Position numbers and translations under genes: made by a program. From Bdellovibrionales bacterium (lineage in GTDB: Bacteria; Bdellovibrionota; Bacteriovoracia; Bacteriovoracales; Bacteriovoracaceae): a stretch of DNA of 10,295 nucleotides. Positions 1 to 4,586 of this stretch are shown here, in pieces. The notes beneath the pieces are model-generated. The model made no database searches. It saw only the letters and a list, made by a program, of their open reading frames with translations, and was not told the origin of the DNA. Positions within the stretch are counted from its first letter, which is position 1. Each line of letters starts with the position of its first letter. The DNA is taken from positions 1-10,295 of the forward strand of contig JAHFAA010000109.1 of assembly GCA_023250775.1 (NCBI GenBank), in the 5' to 3' direction.

Positions 1-202
1 CGGCAGGTGCTCCTCGTCTTTCGACACCGTACTTGGGAAAGGTTTGAGGACAAATCCCATCTTCATGAAAGGCCAACGCCAAAATTTTAGAAGAGACGAC
101 ACCACCTTGTCCGCCACGTCCGTGAATGCGGATTCCAATAATGTCGGAATCTAATTTTTTTAAAACGCGAATTCGCATGTCAGAAGCTAATTGTGTTTTC
201 AT
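1..202 (-). CDS. 2-oxoacid:acceptor oxidoreductase gamma subunit (partial, N-terminal 67 residues)
   Basis: This is the start of a gene on the minus strand that leaves the window at base 1; 67 complete codons are visible. After about 20 leader residues comes IIGIRIHGRGGQGGVVSSK (residues 21-39), the glycine-rich opening of the gamma domain of pyruvate/2-oxoacid:ferredoxin oxidoreductases, and then TFPKYGVERRGAP (54-66), the second hallmark of that domain. The family oxidatively decarboxylates a 2-oxoacid with thiamine pyrophosphate and passes electrons to ferredoxin or flavodoxin; the gamma domain helps bind CoA. The ATG at 202-200 is preceded by an AAGAG-like ribosome site overlapping the stop of the upstream small gene, so I prefer it over the in-frame ATG at codon 9, which has none. 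Alpha, beta and delta parts should lie to the left. Which 2-oxoacid is used cannot be told from this fragment. Confidence 0.85.
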   Translation of the reverse strand, partial: MKTQLASDMRIRVLKKLDSDIIGIRIHGRGGQGGVVSSKILALAFHEDGICPQTFPKYGVERRGAPA

Positions 203-211
203 AGGTCACTC

Positions 212-496
212 TTATTTGAAATCTTGATTGAGTCCCTGACGCAAATGGGTCAGGTCCGCCAAGGCCTTCTCGCACTCATGACAATCTACCTCTGAACTCG
301 AGCAGGGTACACCGTCTGCCTGATATTCATGACAGGAGCACTCAGCTATGTGGGCGAGGAGATGTTCATATTTTGAAAAGCTGACCGGATCGATTTGGTT
401 TTTCATTTGCAGGAGCAAGGCCCTAATGGTTTCTTGTTCTTGCACGATATTTTTTTTTAAGTCTTTAGGGGCCGTGCGATTACTCGTTTGTTTCAT
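212..496 (-). CDS. Small Cys/His-rich hypothetical protein
   Basis: I do not recognise this 94-residue protein. The ATG at 496-494 has a strong ribosome site (AAGAGG, 5 nt away). Residues 1-35 are charged and probably helical. The part from residue 45 to 84 is rich in potential metal ligands: H45, H49, C53, C55, H56, C65, C72, H73, C75 and H84, including a CSCH and a CHEC cluster. The spacing does not match a CxxCH heme site, a 2Fe-2S ferredoxin or a 4Fe-4S ferredoxin, so zinc, an unusual cluster or disulfides are all possible. There is no signal peptide or membrane segment, so it is probably cytoplasmic. It ends 9 nt before the oxidoreductase gamma gene and is almost certainly co-transcribed with it, which suggests an accessory or electron-transfer link; that role is inference only. 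Confidence 0.7.
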   Translation of the reverse strand: MKQTSNRTAPKDLKKNIVQEQETIRALLLQMKNQIDPVSFSKYEHLLAHIAECSCHEYQADGVPCSSSEVDCHECEKALADLTHLRQGLNQDFK

Positions 497-534
497 ACGA
501 ACCTCTTAAATTTTTACTAAACTAACACCATTTA

Positions 535-555
535 AGCACTGTTTAAAAACGTGCT
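535..555. repeat. Imperfect inverted repeat in the divergent intergenic region
   Basis: AGCAC (535-539) pairs with GTGCT (551-555), and inside it GTTT (541-544) pairs with AAAC (547-550), with one unpaired T at 540. It lies about 40 bp upstream of the minus-strand 94-residue gene and about 70 bp upstream of the proposed phosphatase promoter, a position suited to an operator. The two unbulged halves are short and no known site is matched. Confidence 0.35.
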
Positions 556-624
556 CTATCATGCTTGTCGGGTCGTCCATTTACAATAGTTTTACATGAA
601 GAAATACTCTGATTTTTTGCTCAA

Positions 625-633
625 TGATATGAT
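625..633 (+). promoter_or_regulatory. Candidate extended -10 promoter for the metallophosphatase
   Basis: TGA followed by TATGAT (628-633) fits the TGn-TATAAT extended -10 form (5 of 6 in the hexamer); no good -35 box is present, as is usual for extended -10 promoters. Transcription would begin near 640, just upstream of the ATG at 657, and would leave the alternative GTG at 639 at or outside the transcript start. This supports the ATG start. Confidence 0.4.
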
Positions 634-656
634 AGAAAGTGAGCTGGGAGAGTTTT

Positions 657-2123
657 ATGGCCCTGACGTCTTCGACATACCACACAATTGCTGTCAGTGA
701 CCTGCATCTTGCTGATGCCGAACCTGTTCATGAGCATAATCCCCTATGGAAGAAATTTCGTCGCAAGGATTACTTCATTGACCAAACTTTTGCTGCCTTT
801 TTAAAGGCCATGACCAATGAAGTAAATGGTGCACCTGTTGAATTGGTTTTGAACGGTGATACGTTTGATTTTGATTCTATTACGGCCTTGCCATTGAGTG
901 ATGATTTTGAGCTTTCATACATAGAAAAGCGGGTGGGGGTTGATTCCATTCAAGATAAATCATTGTTTAAAATCAACCTTATTTTGCGTGACCATCATCT
1001 CTTTGTCGAGGCGCTGTCTGACTTCATTAAGGACGGAAATTATCTTGTTTTTGTCATCGGAAACCATGATGCGGAATTGTATTGGCCCAAAGTTCAAAAG
1101 GCGGTGATTGACGCTCTCAATCTTCCAGAAAATTTGAAGCATAATGTGCGTTTTTGCGAATGGTTTTATATTGCTCAGGGCGACACATTGATTGAGCACG
1201 GACACCAGTATGATCCATACTGTCTAATTTTGGATCCCATCTATCCTCTGATCAAGAAAAAGGGGCAGTTTAAAATTCGTCTTCCCTTCGGAAATTTGGC
1301 CAACCGTTATATGGTTAATCAAATGGGGCTCAAAAATCCCCATAGCGACGACTCATTTGTGAAAAGTGTGCGGGAATTTACCAACTTCTTTTTTGAATAC
1401 GAAATGAAGACGCAACCTTTTATGCTTATAACCTGGCTAGTCGGTTCTCTTCGCACCCTTTTCACTTCGATCAATGAAGGACTCTATCCCACCATTAAGG
1501 ACCCACTGACCCTGGAAGATCGTTTGAAACAAATTGCGCAAAAGGCCAATACTTCCATCCCTGTGGTGCTGGCCTTAAGAGAGAATCATGCTCATCCGGC
1601 CGTCCATCGACCACTCATGGTCTTAAAAGAATTGTGGCTTGATCGCGCCTTTTTGCTCGCCATCATCGTGTGGGGATGTTGGCAGATTTTCACAACCTCC
1701 AATGTCTTCGTCAACGTTTCCTTGTGGTGGTTTTTAGTTCCTCTTATGGCCTCACTGCCATTTTTCCTTTATTACGCGCATGGCGTGAAATCCGATGTGC
1801 GCAAAAATGCCAGTAAGGCACTCAAGCGCGCACCCTTGTCGGCCAAAACCTGCAACGTTAAAAAAGTTATCCATGGACATACCCATCTGGAAGGCCACCT
1901 TTTTATAGAAGATATCGAGTACATAAACACCGGCACCTGGTCGCCACGTTTTCGAGATGCCGAATGTGAAATGCCCTATGGTGAAATGCACTTTGCCTGG
2001 ATTAACGGCGAAAAAAAACGTGAGATGGGACTTTTTGTTTGGAGAAATTCAAGCATTCAAAATAAGGCCACCACCACGGTATCCAGTTACAAAGAGATTC
2101 CCAATGACCGCCCGGCAATTTAA
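657..2123 (+). CDS. Calcineurin-like metallophosphatase with a membrane-helix insertion
   Basis: This 488-residue protein has the full set of metallophosphoesterase motifs: SDLHL (14-18), NGDTFDF (66-72), GNHD (135-138), EHGHQYDP (180-187) and HGHTH (406-410), followed by YINTGTW (422-428). These supply the Asp, His and Asn ligands of a two-metal phosphoesterase site. Between the fourth and fifth motifs lies an insertion of over 200 residues that includes two predicted transmembrane helices (about 331-347 and 355-374), so the enzyme is probably anchored in the inner membrane with the active site on one face. I chose ATG 657 because GGGAG lies 6 nt upstream; the in-frame GTG at 639 has no clear ribosome site. 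It lacks the WxGDD region of the LpxH lipid A hydrolase, so that role is not supported. The substrate is unknown. It is divergent from the left-hand operon and 63 nt upstream of argC, with no terminator between them. Confidence 0.88.
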   Translation: MALTSSTYHTIAVSDLHLADAEPVHEHNPLWKKFRRKDYFIDQTFAAFLKAMTNEVNGAPVELVLNGDTFDFDSITALPLSDDFELSYIEKRVGVDSIQDKSLFKINLILRDHHLFVEALSDFIKDGNYLVFVIGNHDAELYWPKVQKAVIDALNLPENLKHNVRFCEWFYIAQGDTLIEHGHQYDPYCLILDPIYPLIKKKGQFKIRLPFGNLANRYMVNQMGLKNPHSDDSFVKSVREFTNFFFEYEMKTQPFMLITWLVGSLRTLFTSINEGLYPTIKDPLTLEDRLKQIAQKANTSIPVVLALRENHAHPAVHRPLMVLKELWLDRAFLLAIIVWGCWQIFTTSNVFVNVSLWWFLVPLMASLPFFLYYAHGVKSDVRKNASKALKRAPLSAKTCNVKKVIHGHTHLEGHLFIEDIEYINTGTWSPRFRDAECEMPYGEMHFAWINGEKKREMGLFVWRNSSIQNKATTTVSSYKEIPNDRPAI

Positions 2124-2152
2124 TTCCTAATTCTACCTTTTTAGGGTATCTT

Positions 2153-2183
2153 TACTCCCGCGAACGAAATCTAATCGGGAGTA
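2153..2183 (+). promoter_or_regulatory. Inverted repeat that sequesters the argC ribosome-binding site
   Basis: TACTCCCG (2153-2160) and CGGGAGTA (2176-2183) are perfect 8-bp complements with a 15-nt loop. The right arm contains GGGAG (2177-2181), the argC ribosome-binding site, 5 nt before the ATG. No T tract follows, so it is not a terminator. In RNA the hairpin would hide the site if transcription starts upstream of 2153. A GGGTA at 2144-2148 could pair with the left arm as a weaker alternative. A DNA operator is the other reading. Confidence 0.45.
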
Positions 2184-2186
2184 TTT

Positions 2187-3242
2187 ATGGCAAAAAAAAT
2201 CAAGGCCGCGTTGATGGGGGGCAGTGGTTACGCTGCTGCAGAATTAATTAAACGTTTGGTTCGTCACCCCGATGTGCATTTGAACCGTATTTCCAGTATT
2301 GATCACGTGGGAAAAAATGTTGGTCAGGTGCATCGCTGTTTTGGAGATCGGCTGCCTTATATTTTGGAAGATATTTCACCTCAGGAGTTGATTAAAGATT
2401 GTGAGGTGGTTTTTTTGGCCTTGCCTCATCATGTGTCTTTTCTTAAAGTTCCCGAGCTGATGAAGATGAATATTAAAATCATTGATTTCTCCGGCGACTA
2501 TCGCATAAAAAATGCCACCACCTACAATAGCTATTACAAGACCACACACACCAATCCAGAAAATTTAGAAAAATTTGTCTACGGTTTGCCGGAGCTGAAT
2601 AAAGAGGAAATCAAGAAGGCGAAATATATCGCCAACCCCGGATGTTTTCCCACCTCAGTGGCCTTGGCCCTTCTTCCTCTGGCCAAAAATGGTTTGTTAA
2701 AAGGCAAAGTTCGCGCCATCGGCCCCACCGGCAGTAGCGGAAGTGGTGTTGCTCCTCAGGAAGGAACCCATCATCCTATTCGCGTGAACAATTTAAAAAG
2801 CTACAAGCCTCTGAACCATCAGCATCAGCCGGAGATGGAGCAAACACTTATTGCCGCTGGTGGAAAAGATTTATCCATCGATTTCATTCCCATGTCGGCG
2901 CCTCTTTCGCGCGGAATTTTGACCAACTCAGTGGTCGACTTGCCCGCTTCAATTACCGAGACCGAGATCGAAAAAATCTATCGCGAGTATTATAAAAACC
3001 ATCCCTTTATTCGAATCGTCTCGCCCAAAGGTTTGCCCGAGGTGGTGAATATCGCTCACACCAACTTTGTGGAGCTGGGCTGGGCCCTGCGAGAAGAAAG
3101 AAGTGGCAGCAAAAGTTTTGCCGCCATTGTGGCGATTGATAATCTGGTGAAAGGTGCTGCCGGTCAGGCGGTGCAAAATATGAATCTGATGTTTGGGTTT
3201 GAAGAAATGGCCGGCCTGGATGACTTTGGATCATGGCCATGA
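2187..3242 (+). CDS. argC: N-acetyl-gamma-glutamyl-phosphate reductase
   Basis: This 351-residue cytoplasmic enzyme carries out the NADPH-dependent reduction of N-acetylglutamyl phosphate to the semialdehyde, the third step of ornithine/arginine synthesis. The N-terminal dinucleotide fold opens with GGSGYAAAEL (11-20). The catalytic cysteine is C153 in ANPGCFPTS (149-157), and the catalytic histidine region is NHQHQPEMEQ (210-219). GPTGSSGSG (179-187) and LSRGILTNS (240-248) are also family signatures. The length matches the roughly 345-residue type. The start is fixed by GGGAG 5 nt upstream. It is followed after 7 nt by argB, with which it forms a transcription unit. No arginine-repressor (ARG box) palindrome is visible; the ribosome-site hairpin upstream is the only regulatory hint. 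LysY of the LysW-dependent lysine route is related, but no lysW-like gene is seen here. Confidence 0.95.
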   Translation: MAKKIKAALMGGSGYAAAELIKRLVRHPDVHLNRISSIDHVGKNVGQVHRCFGDRLPYILEDISPQELIKDCEVVFLALPHHVSFLKVPELMKMNIKIIDFSGDYRIKNATTYNSYYKTTHTNPENLEKFVYGLPELNKEEIKKAKYIANPGCFPTSVALALLPLAKNGLLKGKVRAIGPTGSSGSGVAPQEGTHHPIRVNNLKSYKPLNHQHQPEMEQTLIAAGGKDLSIDFIPMSAPLSRGILTNSVVDLPASITETEIEKIYREYYKNHPFIRIVSPKGLPEVVNIAHTNFVELGWALREERSGSKSFAAIVAIDNLVKGAAGQAVQNMNLMFGFEEMAGLDDFGSWP

Positions 3243-3249
3243 GGTTCTT

Positions 3250-4059
3250 ATGATTGTCATAAAATTTGGTGGAGAGGTTGCTGAATCTCCCGAGGGATTG
3301 GCCAATTTAATTCACTCCGTTGCCGAGCTCCATAGTGAGAATCAAGACGTCGTTCTTGTTCATGGTGGAGGCCCCCAGGCCACGGCGCTTTCCAAACGTC
3401 TCAATCTTGAACCCAAGATGGTGGGCGGAAGAAGAGTCACCTGCGCAGACACACTGGAAGTCATGAAGATGACTCTTCCTGGAATCATCAATAGCAATGT
3501 TTTGGCCGTTCTCCATAAGTATAAACTTCCAGGTGTGAGCGTCAGTGGGATCGGTGTCGTGCGTGCCACCAAACGACCGCCCAAAGCGGTGAGTGGCAGC
3601 GACGGAAAGGTTGTGGATTTCGGCTTCGTCGGCGATATTGTCGAGGTTCGGTCTAAGTACCTTCAGTACTTGCTTGCTGATCATTATATTCCGGTTTTGA
3701 GCCCCCTCTGCTGTGATGACCAGGGCACCATTTTGAATATTAACGCCGACACTGTGGCGGTTCAGATTGCCAAGGCCTTGAAGGCCCAAAAGTTGGTTTT
3801 GATTACCCAAATAGGGGGAGTTTTTGAAGACATCAATAACCCCCAGTCAAAATATAAAACTTTAAGCTTAAGCAGCGCCCAGGAAAAAATAAAAAGTGGC
3901 ATTATCAAAGGCGGAATGATTCCGAAATTAGAAGAAGGATTCAAGCTTTTAAAAGAAGATCTTGATTCTTTTCACATTGTTGGCGTCGAGACCGCCGATA
4001 CCATTTTGAGTGAAATTAACCGGCCCGGAAGCCGAGGAACGGCCATCATTAGAGGCTGA
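3250..4059 (+). CDS. argB: Acetylglutamate kinase
   Basis: This 269-residue amino-acid kinase phosphorylates N-acetylglutamate with ATP, giving the ArgC substrate. The ATG at 3250 follows GAGG (3241-3244) and gives the standard N-terminus with K5 in IKFGG; a longer reading would overlap argC. Motifs are HGGGPQ (38-43), MVGGRRVT (57-64), INADTVA (164-170) with the catalytic-organising Asp D167, and GGMIPKL (221-227). There is no N-terminal mobile helix of the kind that makes hexameric enzymes arginine-sensitive, so an arginine-insensitive E. coli-like form is likely (inference). Two places are divergent: SGIGVVRA (99-106), where SGxDG is common, and ITQIGGV (185-191), where the family usually has TDxxGV, so the Asp is replaced by Q187. 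The VDFGFVGDIVEV segment (122-133) also occurs in LysZ-like enzymes, leaving LysZ as an alternative, but the adjacent argC favours ArgB. Confidence 0.92.
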   Translation: MIVIKFGGEVAESPEGLANLIHSVAELHSENQDVVLVHGGGPQATALSKRLNLEPKMVGGRRVTCADTLEVMKMTLPGIINSNVLAVLHKYKLPGVSVSGIGVVRATKRPPKAVSGSDGKVVDFGFVGDIVEVRSKYLQYLLADHYIPVLSPLCCDDQGTILNINADTVAVQIAKALKAQKLVLITQIGGVFEDINNPQSKYKTLSLSSAQEKIKSGIIKGGMIPKLEEGFKLLKEDLDSFHIVGVETADTILSEINRPGSRGTAIIRG

Positions 4060-4080
4060 GTATTCTTTACAATCCCGCGC

Positions 4081-4118
4081 TTGACGCACCAAATTTTTGT
4101 ATGTAAACACTGGCGTCA
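4081..4118 (+). promoter_or_regulatory. Candidate promoter with flanking TGACGC/GCGTCA dyad
   Basis: TTGACG (4081-4086) matches 5 of 6 bases of a -35 box, and at the ideal 17-bp spacing lies a weak -10, TAAACA (4104-4109, 3 of 6). A perfect 6-bp inverted repeat, TGACGC (4082-4087) and GCGTCA (4113-4118), brackets it and could be an operator. This would drive the cytochrome gene separately from argCB. The -10 is poor, so the promoter call is tentative. Confidence 0.4.
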
Positions 4119-4161
4119 TAGTAATTGCTCGTTTTTATCAACTCTCTCTAGGAGATTTCTC

Positions 4162-4458
4162 ATGAAAAAGTTCCTCGCTTTATCGTTTTTGTCACTTTTG
4201 ACTGTAACCAGCGCTATGGCCAAAATGCCATATTTGGCAGCTTTCAAGAAACAATACCCATCTGCTACAACTGCTAAATGTACAACTTGCCATGAGGCCG
4301 GTGGTTATACAGTTCGTAATGCTTACGGACATGATTTTGAAACTCATGACCACAACTTTGTTGCAATCGAAGGCCTAGATTCTGACGGCGACGGATTCAC
4401 AAATTTGCAAGAAATCACAGCTGGAACTAATGCTGCTGATTTGAATAGCCATCCCTAA
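4162..4458 (+). CDS. Exported small monoheme c-type cytochrome with EF-hand
   Basis: This is a 98-residue secreted protein. The ATG at 4162 follows GGAG (4151-4154) and opens a classical Sec signal peptide: MKK, a hydrophobic core at residues 4-17, then a likely cut after SAMA (20). The mature part has one heme-c attachment site, CTTCH (40-44), then VRNAYGHDF (51-59). It ends with a complete 12-residue EF-hand loop, DSDGDGFTNLQE (73-84: D73, D75, D77, N81, E84), and a GTNAADLNSHP tail as in dockerin/thrombospondin-3-type calcium repeats. It probably sits in the periplasm. H44 is the fifth heme ligand; candidates for the sixth are H57, H62, H64 or M22. Small CxxCH plus EF-hand proteins of this layout exist in other Gram-negatives, but the role is not known to me. 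Its codons are unlike its neighbours': 9 of 13 alanines are GCT, and threonines are mostly ACT/ACA. It has its own terminator. Confidence 0.88.
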   Translation: MKKFLALSFLSLLTVTSAMAKMPYLAAFKKQYPSATTAKCTTCHEAGGYTVRNAYGHDFETHDHNFVAIEGLDSDGDGFTNLQEITAGTNAADLNSHP

Positions 4459-4491
4459 TTAACGACGTCTTTTTTTAGACTGATTTAATAG

Positions 4492-4523
4492 AAAACCGCA
4501 TCCTCGTGATGCGGTTTTTTTTT
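4492..4523 (+). terminator. Intrinsic terminator after the cytochrome gene
   Basis: CCGCATC (4496-4502) pairs perfectly with GATGCGG (4508-4514) around a 5-nt loop, and nine T residues follow directly (4515-4523). The stem can be lengthened by AAAA/TTTT pairs, which also gives some potential as a terminator on the other strand. It closes the cytochrome unit, and argCB read-through if any, and isolates the thr operon promoter downstream. Confidence 0.95.
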
Positions 4524-4528
4524 GCCCT

Positions 4529-4556
4529 GGTCCCAAATCTAGGGACCTGCTAAAAT
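4529..4556 (+). promoter_or_regulatory. thr operon promoter with overlapping perfect dyad (candidate operator)
   Basis: TGCTAAAAT (4548-4556) is an extended -10 box (TGn plus TAAAAT, 5 of 6). Transcription would start near 4563 and leave a leader of about 24 nt. The spacer and -35 region upstream hold a perfect 6-bp inverted repeat, GGTCCC (4529-4534) and GGGACC (4542-4547), with a 7-nt centre. It lies upstream of the expected start site, so it would act as DNA, not as an attenuator hairpin. No Thr/Ile-rich leader peptide fits in the leader. Confidence 0.5.
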
Positions 4557-4586
4557 ATTTCTCGTCTCCAACCCGGATTTTCTAAT

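Noticed and set aside
639..656. Longer GTG start for the metallophosphatase
   Set aside because: No ribosome site precedes it and it falls at the expected transcription start; ATG 657 has GGGAG at good spacing.
3231..3242. 12-bp palindrome TCATGGCCATGA at the argC stop
   Set aside because: Palindromes of this length are expected a couple of times in 10 kb, and as RNA it leaves only a 4-bp stem.
3193..3249. Upstream TTG start extending argB into argC
   Set aside because: It adds a non-family N-terminus; ATG 3250 has GAGG upstream and starts the protein just before the conserved KFGG.
3307..3810. 167-residue minus-strand open frame inside argB
   Set aside because: A shadow of argB on the opposite strand, with no domain or conserved motif.
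4081..4161. Upstream TTG start for the cytochrome gene
   Set aside because: The TTG is part of the likely -35 box, and the extension would put 27 residues before a classical signal peptide.
4557..4586. Threonine leader peptide / attenuator before thrA
   Set aside because: The leader is only about 24 nt from the likely start site, with no Thr/Ile-rich short frame and no terminator hairpin between promoter and ATG; the terminator at 4492-4523 lies upstream of the promoter.
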